A stretch of 13,951 bases of DNA, taken from positions 24,238 to 38,188 of the forward strand of contig DEHT01000024.1 in NCBI GenBank assembly GCA_002352045.1, read 5' to 3'. Numbering within the stretch: the stretch's first letter is position 1; each line of letters starts with the position of its first letter. This document shows positions 8,205-13,951 of this stretch, in pieces. Under the pieces are notes generated by a model. It searched no databases and was not told the origin of the DNA. It saw only the letters and a program-made list of their open reading frames with translations. The position numbers and the translations under genes are program-made. This stretch comes from Chitinophagaceae bacterium UBA2793. Lineage in GTDB: Bacteria > Bacteroidota > Bacteroidia > Chitinophagales > Chitinophagaceae.

Positions 8205-9068
8205 ATGGCAGAAACTAAACCAACTGCATCCGTAAAACCTGTTACTTCAGTTCAGGCAAAAAAATCAAGTAATGCAATTAGCTGGATTGCTCCTATTTTG
8301 TGCATTGTAGCCGGTTATTTGATTTGGCGATTCGTATTAGGAAGCGCTTCTAATTTTAAACATGCAGGAACCGGATGGTTTTGGCCCGATCATCATGAGC
8401 CATTGCCCGGTAAAGGTTTTGCAGGCATGTATTTGGGAGGTATAGTAGTACCTATTTTGATTGGTACTTTCCTTACAGCATTAGTGTTTGTAATTGAAAG
8501 GTTCTTAACCATTTCAAAAGCAACCGGTACAGGAAACAATGCCGATTTTGTACGCAAAGTGCAATACCATCTTGCTAATAAAAATGTAGATGCAGCATTA
8601 GCAGAGTGCGACAAACAAAAAGGCTCTGTAGGTAATGTAATGAAAGCAGGCTTACACCGTTACAAAGACATGATTGGTAACACCGAATTGGCAACCGATC
8701 AAAAAGTAGCGGCAATTCAAAAAGAAGTAGAAGAAGCTACGGCATTAGAATTACCTATGTTGGAAAAGAATCTTGTATTCTTATCAACCATCGCTTCGGT
8801 AGCAACCCTTTTGGGTTTGTTTGGAACGGTATTGGGTATGATTCGTTCATTTGCTGCATTAGGTGCCGATGGCGGCGGTGGTGCTGCTGCAACAGCTCTT
8901 TCGCAAGGTATTTCTGAAGCCTTGTACAATACAGCTTTGGGTATTGGTACCTCTGCGGTAGCTATCATTTTCTATAATATGTTTACAACACGTATTGATG
9001 GTATTACTTATGGTATTGATGAATCTGGTTTCACTTTAACTCAATCATTCGCTTCTCTGTACAAATAA
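8205..9068 (+). CDS. exbB: ExbB/TolQ/MotA-family proton channel protein
   Basis: Inner-membrane proton channel subunit that, with ExbD, uses the proton motive force to energise TonB; 287 aa. The N-terminus has a Lys/Thr-rich cytoplasmic leader and an additional hydrophobic segment (about residues 27-46) before the canonical first helix (about 73-97, GGIVVPILIGTFLTALVFVI). The MotA/TolQ/ExbB domain follows: a cytoplasmic helical region at about 100-185, then paired helices around LSTIASVATLLGLFGTVLGM and ALYNTALGIGTSAVAIIFY, with a Gly-rich loop (GADGGGGAAATA) between them. The ATG at 8205 is the only sensible start. Two exbD genes and tonB follow on the same strand, matching exbB-exbD-exbD-tonB clusters known in Bacteroidota. 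The extra N-terminal hydrophobic segment differs from E. coli ExbB but seems usual in this phylum. Confidence 0.93.
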   Translation: MAETKPTASVKPVTSVQAKKSSNAISWIAPILCIVAGYLIWRFVLGSASNFKHAGTGWFWPDHHEPLPGKGFAGMYLGGIVVPILIGTFLTALVFVIERFLTISKATGTGNNADFVRKVQYHLANKNVDAALAECDKQKGSVGNVMKAGLHRYKDMIGNTELATDQKVAAIQKEVEEATALELPMLEKNLVFLSTIASVATLLGLFGTVLGMIRSFAALGADGGGGAAATALSQGISEALYNTALGIGTSAVAIIFYNMFTTRIDGITYGIDESGFTLTQSFASLYK

Positions 9069-9126
9069 TGTATGGAAAAACGAAACCGAATCATCTAAGT
9101 AGAATATCATAAAATAATTATTAAAC

Positions 9127-9777
9127 ATGCCAAAAGTTAAAATACCCCGCAAGAGTACAATCGTAGATATGACTGCGATGTGCGATGTGGCTTTTTTGCT
9201 GCTGTCGTTCTTTATTTTGGCTACTAAACAAAAACCGCCGGAGGTAATGGCTGTAACACCGCCCAACTCCATTTCGGCAAAAGTAGCTCCCGATAAGGCT
9301 ATCCTTATTACGATGACTAAAGACGGCAGAGCTTTTATAAGCCTGGGCGACGAAACAAGAAAAGCAGATATCTTAAAAGATATCAATACAATAAAACAAC
9401 TCGGCCTTACACCTTCGGAACTGGCTAAATGGGGCAAAACAGAATTTTATGGTTTGCCTTTAAACCAGGTAAAAAGCTCGCTTGCATTAAGCGATCCTAT
9501 TCCGCCAATTAAGTTGCCCGGTATTCCCATTTCGGATACTACTAACAACGAGTTGACCGATTGGCTACGCAGTGTTACCAATGTATTTGCCGGCGAAGAT
9601 CAAAAGCAATTGCAGGAAATGCTGTTAATTAAAGGCGATGGCGAAGTTTTGTACCCGGTTTTCAAAAATGTAAAAAGAGCATTTAAGAAAAACCAGTTAT
9701 TTAAATTCCGCATTGTTACCAATGGCGAACCTGTACCAATTGGATCCGAATTGTACATGGACAGCAAAAAGAAGTAA
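9127..9777 (+). CDS. exbD: ExbD-family biopolymer transport protein, first copy (long form)
   Basis: Stator-like partner of ExbB, 216 aa. It has a short basic cytoplasmic N-terminus, one membrane helix (about residues 18-35, CDVAFLLLSFFILAT) and a periplasmic domain. D20 is the conserved proton-carrying aspartate. The usual DMTPMVD motif is altered to DMTAMCD, so the conserved proline is replaced by alanine. The protein is longer than E. coli ExbD (about 140 aa) because of an insert at about 80-160 that follows the periplasmic core start. Its C-terminal part (LLIKGDGEVLYPVFKNVKRA) resembles the usual ExbD RaDr.v.y..v fold. The ATG at 9127 lies 58 bp after exbB. It differs clearly from the two other ExbD-like proteins here, so the copies probably have distinct roles in a hetero-oligomeric ExbD assembly. 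Confidence 0.9.
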   Translation: MPKVKIPRKSTIVDMTAMCDVAFLLLSFFILATKQKPPEVMAVTPPNSISAKVAPDKAILITMTKDGRAFISLGDETRKADILKDINTIKQLGLTPSELAKWGKTEFYGLPLNQVKSSLALSDPIPPIKLPGIPISDTTNNELTDWLRSVTNVFAGEDQKQLQEMLLIKGDGEVLYPVFKNVKRAFKKNQLFKFRIVTNGEPVPIGSELYMDSKKK

Positions 9778-9807
9778 ACAAAATTTTTAAAAGAAAAAAG
9801 CAGTAAG

Positions 9808-10359
9808 ATGGCAGAAATGGATACCTCGTCGGGTGGCAGTCATAAGAAAGGCCCCGGCGTAAAAAAAGGTAAAAAACTTTCTACAAGAGTAGATCTTACT
9901 CCAATGGTGGACTTGGGTTTTCTGCTGGTAACATTCTTTGTATTTACCACTACCATGCAGCAAAGCACTGCCATGAATATGAACGAACCCAAAGACGATA
10001 ATCCCGAAGAGCAAATGAAAGTAAAAAATTCAGGTGCTATGACGATATTGTTGGGCAAGCAGGATCAGCTCTATTATTACTACGGGCAATTAGATCCGGC
10101 TACACTTTCAGAGCAGTTTAAGAGTACCAGCTTTAAGGAGATAAGACAGTTAATTGTAGATAAGAAAAAAGCAACACCAATAGATGATTTGATGTACATC
10201 ATTAAATCCGATTCGAGTTCAAATTTTAAAAATGCTATTGATATTTTAGACGAAATGGCCATCTCTGCAGTACCTGCAGGTCACTATGCCGAAGTGGATA
10301 TTACTCCCGCAGAAGCATTGATGATTAGGGAAACCGAAGCAGCCAATGGAATTAAATAA
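9808..10359 (+). CDS. exbD: ExbD-family biopolymer transport protein, second copy
   Basis: Second ExbD in the cluster, 183 aa. A 27-residue Lys/Gly-rich cytoplasmic tail leads into RVDLTPMVDLGFLLVTFFVF, which contains the membrane helix and the conserved D35. The periplasmic domain follows (about residues 60-183), including the tract GAMTILLGKQDQLYYYYGQL and the ExbD-like end (DLMYIIKSDSSSNFKNAIDI, then EMAISAVPAGHYAEVDIT). It is close in layout to the third copy after the terminator (same DLTPMVDLGF helix, same YYY/WYY position, same D-I-IDEC/DILDEM region), suggesting a duplication. It starts 30 bp after the first copy and is followed by tonB after 55 bp, so the four genes probably form one transcript. 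Confidence 0.92.
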   Translation: MAEMDTSSGGSHKKGPGVKKGKKLSTRVDLTPMVDLGFLLVTFFVFTTTMQQSTAMNMNEPKDDNPEEQMKVKNSGAMTILLGKQDQLYYYYGQLDPATLSEQFKSTSFKEIRQLIVDKKKATPIDDLMYIIKSDSSSNFKNAIDILDEMAISAVPAGHYAEVDITPAEALMIRETEAANGIK

Positions 10360-10414
10360 AATATTTTTTGTGCAATTTGAACTCAATCGCATCTAATAAA
10401 ATAAAGAGATTAAA

Positions 10415-11251
10415 ATGGAAGCAAACAAAATTTTAAGCGCAGATATTCTCGACATCATTTTTGATGGCAAGAATAAAACGTATGGTGCATACGATTTGCG
10501 TAAAACCTATGCCTCAAGGCTTAAAAAAGCTTTGTTGGCCGTGTTGGTATTGTTGGGCATCGTTTTCGCTACATCAGTTTTGGCAACTAAAGTGGGCAAA
10601 TCCGATAAAAACGATATAGATGTGCTTGACACCCAATTGGCAGAAATAAAAAATGACGAGCCGGCACCACCACCTCCACCACCTCCGCCACCACCGCCGA
10701 CGCCACCACCACCACCGGAAATTAACCAGGTGAAATTTACTCCTCCAAAAGTGGTTAAAGATGAAGAGGTAAAACCCGAGGAAAAAATTGAAGAAATTAA
10801 AGACGACCAGGCTATTAGTAACAAAACGGTAGAGAGCGAAAACAAAGTGCAAATTGTGCAGGCTCCCGTTGAAGAAAAAGGAACCCAGGTTGTAGAAGCT
10901 CCCGTAGTTTCGGAAGATGAAAATAAAGTATTCAATAAAGTAGAAATTGAAGCTGCTTTTCCCGGTGGTACAGGAGCCTGGACAAAATACCTTCGTAACA
11001 AACTCGATGCAAACACTCCCATTGACAATGGTGCACCCGAAGGTACTTACCAGGTAATTGTAAAGTTTATTGTGAGTAAAGATGGTAGCATTAGTGATGT
11101 GGTTGCAGAAACCAAGCATGGCTATGGCATGGAACAAGAAGCCATTAAGGTAATTAAAAATGGTCCTAAATGGACTCCGGCTCAGCAAAACGGACGCATG
11201 GTAAATGCATACCGTCGCCAGCCGATTACTTTTGTGGTTCAGGAACAATAA
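10415..11251 (+). CDS. tonB: TonB energy-transducing protein
   Basis: TonB spans the periplasm and passes energy from ExbB/ExbD to outer-membrane TonB-dependent receptors. The 278-aa product has the layout typical of Bacteroidota: a cytoplasmic N-terminus with the motif GKNKTYGAYDLRKTY (about residues 18-32), then a membrane helix at about 38-58. Next comes a proline tract (eleven Pro, Thr, five Pro) at about 86-102, a Lys/Glu-rich extension, and a C-terminal TonB domain (about 187-277, beginning EAAFPGG and ending RRQPITFVVQEQ). The tract FIVSKDGSISDVVAETKHGY matches the beta core of the TonB C-terminal domain. An AAAGAG sequence lies about 6-12 bases upstream of the ATG at 10415. It is the last gene before the strong terminator. 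Confidence 0.94.
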   Translation: MEANKILSADILDIIFDGKNKTYGAYDLRKTYASRLKKALLAVLVLLGIVFATSVLATKVGKSDKNDIDVLDTQLAEIKNDEPAPPPPPPPPPPPTPPPPPEINQVKFTPPKVVKDEEVKPEEKIEEIKDDQAISNKTVESENKVQIVQAPVEEKGTQVVEAPVVSEDENKVFNKVEIEAAFPGGTGAWTKYLRNKLDANTPIDNGAPEGTYQVIVKFIVSKDGSISDVVAETKHGYGMEQEAIKVIKNGPKWTPAQQNGRMVNAYRRQPITFVVQEQ

Positions 11252-11273
11252 TTTTTCTCCAACTTACATTTAT

Positions 11274-11306
11274 AAAAAAACTCCCGATTATTTCGGGAGT
11301 TTTTTT
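11274..11306 (+). terminator. Intrinsic terminator after tonB
   Basis: A perfect hairpin: left arm AAAAAAACTCCCGA (11274-11287), loop TTATT (11288-11292), right arm TCGGGAGTTTTTTT (11293-11306). The G/C-rich core is 7 bp and is flanked by seven As and seven Ts, so it could end transcription from either strand. It closes the exbB-exbD-exbD-tonB unit and separates it from the third exbD-like gene. Confidence 0.93.
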
Positions 11307-11353
11307 ATGGATATTTTTTCCATTGCCATCACAGTAGTATAAAACTAAATGCT

Positions 11354-11860
11354 ATGGCAGAAATTAATCAACCCAACCGGCAACCCAAAAAAGGCAGGTC
11401 ATTTTTTGCAATGAAAAAAATAAACATAGACCTCACACCTATGGTTGATCTCGGTTTTATCCTCGTTACTTTTTTTGTTTTTACCAGCACACTTTCCGAG
11501 CTAAAAGTAATGAACATGGTTACACCCAATGATGAAAATGATGGAGCTGATAAAATTTGTGCATCCTGTGCACTTACTTTTATTCCTGTACAAGGCGATA
11601 ATGTATGGTATTACAGCGGCATGGAACAAAATGCTAATTACCAATTGACAACTATCAGCCAATTGCGTAATATTATTAGCCAAAAAAAGAAATGGGTTCA
11701 GTCTATAAGAGGTAAAGATGAATTACAGGTGATTATCCGTGGGGCAGAAGGTGCATCATTCAGTAATGTAGTTGATATTATTGATGAGTGCCATATAGCT
11801 GCTGTAAAAAGATATTACTTTGATGAACTAAACCCACAACAAAGGCTACAGTTCAATTAA
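11354..11860 (+). CDS. exbD: ExbD-family protein, third copy, downstream of the terminator
   Basis: A third ExbD/TolR-like protein, 168 aa. The helix motif NIDLTPMVDLGFILVTFFVF includes the conserved D32, and the periplasmic domain runs from about residue 50 to the end (QVIIRGAEGASFSNVVDIID). It resembles the second copy most. Unlike that copy it carries a C69-A-S-C72 pair just after the membrane helix and a third cysteine, C146, which might form a disulfide or bind metal or heme; this is unproven. It lies 48 bp beyond the tonB terminator and 25 bp before mnmE, so it needs its own promoter or read-through, and may be regulated separately from the main cluster. I see no convincing TAnnTTTG box in front of it. 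Confidence 0.88.
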   Translation: MAEINQPNRQPKKGRSFFAMKKINIDLTPMVDLGFILVTFFVFTSTLSELKVMNMVTPNDENDGADKICASCALTFIPVQGDNVWYYSGMEQNANYQLTTISQLRNIISQKKKWVQSIRGKDELQVIIRGAEGASFSNVVDIIDECHIAAVKRYYFDELNPQQRLQFN

Positions 11861-11873
11861 AGAATGCAGAGTG

Positions 11874-11881
11874 TATCTTTG
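11874..11881 (+). promoter_or_regulatory. Possible -7 element for mnmE
   Basis: TATCTTTG matches the TAnnTTTG consensus exactly, five bases before the mnmE ATG at 11886. A start about 6-8 bases downstream would give a leaderless or nearly leaderless message. No clear TTG -33 element sits 17-23 bp upstream, so this may be chance, and mnmE may instead be read together with the exbD-like gene before it. Confidence 0.3.
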
Positions 11882-11885
11882 GCGC

Positions 11886-13259
11886 ATGAACAATAAATTA
11901 TCGGGATGGGACGATACCATTGCGGCAATATCAACAGCAGCCGGTATTGGAGCTATAGCAGTAATAAGGGTGAGTGGTTCAAAAGCATTTGAAATTGTAA
12001 ATAGTTTATTTCCTTCTAAAGATATTTCCAGTCTGCCTTCGCATACTTTGCATGTAGGCATACTGCAACTCGAGCAAACCGTTATTGACGAAGTTGTGGT
12101 TGCTTTATTTAAAGGCCCCAAAAGTTTTACCGGGGAAGATACCATTGAAATAAGTTGCCATGGAAGCAGCTTTGTACAACAGCAAGTGCTGAATGCCTGT
12201 ATTCAAAAAGGAGCAAGGCTTGCAAGAGCGGGAGAGTTTACACAAAGAGCTTTTTTAAACGGTAAAATGGATTTAACCCAGGCAGAAGCCGTAGCCGATA
12301 TTATTGCATCCAATACAAAAGCTTCTCAAAAAAATGCCCTGCACAATATGCGTGGCGGCTTTAGCAATGAACTAAAGCAAATGAGGGAACAACTCATTCA
12401 GTTTGCCGCATTAATAGAGTTGGAATTAGATTTTGCAACCGAAGATGTAGAGTTTGCCGACCGTACAAAGTTTTATAAATTAATTGAAGAACTCAATACA
12501 GCTACCAACAAACTATTGCAATCTTTTCAATTGGGCAACGTAATTAAGAATGGTGTAAGTGTTGCCATCATTGGAAAACCCAATGCAGGAAAATCAACCT
12601 TACTAAATGCTTTGCTAAACGAAGAAAGAGCCATTGTAAGCGATATAGCCGGAACCACCAGGGACACCATTGAAGAAACCATGAATATCAACGGCGTGTT
12701 ATTTCGCTTGATAGATACTGCCGGCATAAGAGAACACAGTACCGATGTAATTGAAAATTTAGGCATTGAAAAAAGCCTTCAAAAAATGAAATCGGCCGAT
12801 GTGGTGCTATATATTTTTGATGTACTCAGCACTACTGCTTCAGAATTACAAAACCAGGTAAATATTTTTACTACAGAATCTATTCAATATATTTTAGTAG
12901 GCAACAAAGCTGATGAAGATAATTACAACAATTTCACGGGCATAGAAAACATCCAGTTTATCTCAGCAAAACAACAACGAGGGATAGCAGGGTTGAAAGA
13001 AGCACTATTTAAAAAAGTTGTTCACTCGTCCATAGAATCCGAAAACACCATTATTACCAATGCCCGACACCATTCGGTATTGCAGCAGGTGAGGCAATGC
13101 TTACACGACATTAAAACCGGATTAGATAATGGCCTGCCCGGTGATTTACTGGCTCTAGACATTCGCCGTTGCCTATATTTCTTAGGGGAAATAACCGGCG
13201 AGATTAGCAATGAAGATAAACTTGATTATATTTTCAGTAAGTTTTGTATCGGAAAGTAA
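11886..13259 (+). CDS. mnmE: tRNA uridine-34 modification GTPase MnmE (TrmE)
   Basis: With MnmG this GTPase makes the 5-carboxymethylaminomethyl modification of wobble uridine in certain tRNAs. The product has 457 aa. The N-terminal folate-binding domain begins KLSGWDDTIAAISTAAGIGA, which fixes the start at ATG 11886 rather than the upstream in-frame GTG at 11871. A helical domain holds an inserted G domain: G1 GKPNAGKS (230-237), G2 TTRDT (257-261), G3 DTAG (277-280) and G4 NKAD (340-343). The C-terminal FCIGK contains the conserved C454. All motifs are intact and the length is normal. The 3' end is also the probable target of an integrated element whose integrase begins 625 bp downstream. 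Confidence 0.97.
   Translation: MNNKLSGWDDTIAAISTAAGIGAIAVIRVSGSKAFEIVNSLFPSKDISSLPSHTLHVGILQLEQTVIDEVVVALFKGPKSFTGEDTIEISCHGSSFVQQQVLNACIQKGARLARAGEFTQRAFLNGKMDLTQAEAVADIIASNTKASQKNALHNMRGGFSNELKQMREQLIQFAALIELELDFATEDVEFADRTKFYKLIEELNTATNKLLQSFQLGNVIKNGVSVAIIGKPNAGKSTLLNALLNEERAIVSDIAGTTRDTIEETMNINGVLFRLIDTAGIREHSTDVIENLGIEKSLQKMKSADVVLYIFDVLSTTASELQNQVNIFTTESIQYILVGNKADEDNYNNFTGIENIQFISAKQQRGIAGLKEALFKKVVHSSIESENTIITNARHHSVLQQVRQCLHDIKTGLDNGLPGDLLALDIRRCLYFLGEITGEISNEDKLDYIFSKFCIGK
13242..13259 (+). other. Candidate attachment site (attL) at the 3' end of mnmE
   Basis: The sequence TTTTGTATCGGAAAGTAA codes for the last residues FCIGK and stop of MnmE. SGI1-type islands of Enterobacteria are known to insert in the last 18 bases of this gene, and this sequence closely resembles that site (recalled, not aligned). 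An excisionase-like gene and integrase follow directly, so a duplicate of about this sequence should exist at the far end of the element, outside the window. Exact boundaries cannot be set here. Confidence 0.5.
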
Positions 13260-13324
13260 TTTACTTTCTTTTGTTTGTTAAGTGCCTGTTTTTGTTGAGT
13301 TTCAGTACACTTTTCTTTCTCTTT

Positions 13325-13359
13325 TTTGTTGCCCAACTCTACTTTTTTACTTATATTTG
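13325..13359 (+). promoter_or_regulatory. Predicted promoter of the xis-like/int genes
   Basis: TTTG at 13325-13328 and TATATTTG at 13352-13359 (a full TAnnTTTG match) are separated by 23 bp, at the upper end of the accepted spacing. The first TTGTTGCCCA repeat (13326-13335) begins in the -33 element and the second (13357-13366) begins in the last three bases of the -7 element. A protein bound to the repeats would therefore block this promoter. The untranslated leader would be about 110 bases long. Confidence 0.5.
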
Positions 13360-13397
13360 TTGCCCAGTTGTTGCCCAATTGGCTATTTTGTTGCCCA
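13326..13397 (+). repeat. Four exact direct repeats of TTGTTGCCCA
   Basis: Exact copies start at 13326, 13357, 13368 and 13388. The start-to-start distances of 31, 11 and 20 bp are close to three, one and two helical turns, so bound proteins would line up on one DNA face. A partial copy (TTGTTGAG) lies at 13292-13299. Such sites next to attL are what integrase arm-type or excisionase binding sites look like, but the binding protein is inferred. Confidence 0.85.
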
Positions 13398-13430
13398 CAT
13401 ATCAGTTTGATGGAAGTCAGGCGAAATAAT

Positions 13431-13480
13431 GCACCAAGTAGCACCACCCAGCAACATACTGCAACAAATAGCAACAAATG
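13431..13480 (+). repeat. Five degenerate 10-bp tandem repeats running into a start codon
   Basis: Units start at 13431, 13441, 13451, 13461 and 13471: GCACCAAGTA, GCACCACCCA, GCAACATACT, GCAACAAATA and GCAACAAATG. The shared core is GCAmCA, with exact 10-bp spacing. The last unit contains the ATG (13478-13480) of the HTH gene. GCAACAA is the reverse complement of TTGTTGC, the core of the four upstream repeats, so the two groups face each other; TATTTGTTGC at 13354-13363 is a perfect 10-bp inverted match to 13461-13470. Confidence 0.8.
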
Positions 13481-13876
13481 AGTAGTACAATTAAACTTCC
13501 TAAATTCTGTAATCATTGTGGTAGGGCTTTCATAGCCCAAAAGACCACAACGAAGTATTGTGGCCATAAGTGTAACAGTGCAGCCTACAAGAAAACCAAA
13601 CGAGAAGAAAAGGTAAACGCAGAATTTAAGAACCAACAAAGCAAAATTGTTTCCCCTTCTCCAGTAGTTGCTACTGAAACCCTATCCAACCCGATAACAG
13701 GTAATCACACTAATTTAAGAGAGAAAGAATTTTTAAGCATACTGGAAGTTGCTACCCTTTTGGGTGCAAGCAGATGGACCATTCAGCGGATGATAAAAAG
13801 TAATCGTTTGCCGGTGGCAAAGCTGGGCAGTCGTACCATCATCAAAAGGGCTTCAATTGATAATTTATTTAACTGA
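13478..13876 (+). CDS. Zinc-finger plus helix-turn-helix protein, excisionase-like
   Basis: A 132-aa basic protein with two recognisable parts. Residues 10-37 form a likely zinc-binding knuckle, C11-x2-C14-x13-C28-x3-C32 (FCNHCGRAF, then KYCGHKCNSAAYKK). Residues about 82-132 form a MerR/excisionase-type winged HTH (HTH_17 family style: FLSILEVATLLGASRWTIQR, then LPVAKLGSRTIIKRASIDNL). A polar linker joins them. HTH_17 proteins directly before an integrase commonly serve as recombination directionality factors or regulators. The gene starts within a 10-bp repeat array and ends 7 bp before the integrase ATG, so both are probably co-transcribed and possibly autoregulated through the upstream repeats. 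Binding specificity and an excision role are inferred. Confidence 0.85.
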   Translation: MSSTIKLPKFCNHCGRAFIAQKTTTKYCGHKCNSAAYKKTKREEKVNAEFKNQQSKIVSPSPVVATETLSNPITGNHTNLREKEFLSILEVATLLGASRWTIQRMIKSNRLPVAKLGSRTIIKRASIDNLFN

Positions 13877-13883
13877 TAAGAAA

Positions 13884-13951
13884 ATGAAAGTAACATTAAG
13901 ACAACGGCTCAAAGGCGATAAAATAAGCCTTTATTTAGAGTACTACTCCAA
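13884..13951 (+). CDS. Tyrosine-type integrase, N-terminal fragment cut by window edge
   Basis: An open frame from ATG 13884 reads MKVTLRQRLKGDKISLYLEY and runs off the window after 22 codons. The pattern of a short beta strand, a charged turn, then KISLYLEYYS matches the beginning of the arm-DNA-binding domain (Arm-DNA-bind_5 style) of Bacteroidota phage/transposon integrases. It would bind the arm-type repeats, while its missing catalytic domain would cut and rejoin attL/attR. It sits 7 bp after the excisionase-like gene. With only 22 residues the family call leans on context. Confidence 0.75.
   Translation, partial: MKVTLRQRLKGDKISLYLEYYS

Larger units (their letters stand above)
13242..13951 (+). 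mobile_element. Left end of a putative integrated element at mnmE (incomplete)
   Basis: From the mnmE 3' end to the window edge lie, in order, a repeat-rich non-coding zone (13260-13477), a small zinc-finger/HTH excisionase-like gene, and the start of a tyrosine integrase. This order and direction are typical of an integrative element end next to its attachment site. The right end, the cargo and any conjugation genes are outside the window, so whether it is an ICE, a mobilisable island or a remnant cannot be told. Confidence 0.6.

Noticed and set aside
10507..11248. Long - strand reading frames opposite tonB, with Gly- and Trp-rich tracts
   Set aside because: The tracts are the antisense of the tonB proline codons (CCA/CCG/CCT); tonB itself is well supported.
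11307..11323. ATGGA/TCCAT small inverted repeat after the tonB terminator
   Set aside because: Five base pairs around an A/T loop is expected by chance in this sequence.
13244..13429. Small + strand reading frame of 61 codons overlapping the mnmE end
   Set aside because: It begins inside mnmE in another frame and its Phe/Leu-rich product reflects the T-rich repeat zone; no start signal or family resemblance.
13226..13639. - strand reading frame of 137 codons across the repeats
   Set aside because: Its product shows repeated LGNN/LGNK units that are just the translated 10-bp repeats; it overlaps mnmE and the HTH gene on the opposite strand.
1..13951. CRISPR array, rRNA or tRNA genes
   Set aside because: No repeat-spacer pattern of CRISPR length and no tRNA or rRNA signature was seen on either strand; the short repeats at 13326-13480 are only 10 bp and lack spacers of uniform length.

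Overview
The window looks like a chromosomal segment of a Bacteroidota bacterium, probably near Chitinophagales/Chitinophagaceae. The reasons are AT-rich coding sequence, starts mostly without strong Shine-Dalgarno sequences, matches to the Bacteroidota promoter consensus (TTG/TTTG, then TAnnTTTG), an exbB-exbD-exbD-tonB cluster of the type known in this phylum, and an excisionase/integrase pair in the style of Bacteroidota mobile elements. Family names come from reading motifs in the translations; no database search was run, so the lineage is an inference. All recognised genes are on the + strand.

Region 1 (1-6605) is the 3' half of a respiratory complex I (NADH:quinone oxidoreductase) operon: the end of nuoI, then nuoJ, nuoK, nuoL, nuoM and nuoN. 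These encode the ferredoxin-like subunit and the membrane arm that pumps protons. Two features stand out. An uncharacterised exported 194-aa protein (777-1361) sits between nuoJ and nuoK, which are normally adjacent. A heptanucleotide tandem repeat (1752-1779) ends six bases before the nuoL start.

Region 2 (6606-7951) holds one MacB/FtsX-type ABC transporter permease with no ATPase gene beside it, and a plausible promoter of its own. An AT-rich 253-bp gap (7952-8204), in which I found no convincing promoter or terminator, separates it from the next block.

Region 3 (8205-11860) is an energy-transduction cluster: exbB, exbD, exbD, tonB, a strong hairpin terminator, then a third exbD-like gene. 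Together they would use the proton motive force, built up in part by complex I, to drive TonB-dependent outer-membrane transport.

Region 4 (11886-13259) is mnmE, the tRNA U34-modification GTPase, complete to its C-terminal CIGK motif. The last 18 bases of mnmE are a known type of integration target (the Salmonella SGI1 family uses them).

Region 5 (13260-13951) appears to be the left end of an integrated element. It has a short non-coding zone with four exact copies of TTGTTGCCCA at near-helical spacing (31, 11 and 20 bp), five degenerate 10-bp tandem repeats running into the start codon of a small zinc-finger/helix-turn-helix (excisionase-like) protein, and then the first 22 codons of a tyrosine integrase cut off by the window edge. 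The first two TTGTTGCCCA copies overlap both elements of a predicted promoter, which suggests an autoregulated xis-int switch. This is the most interesting part of the window.
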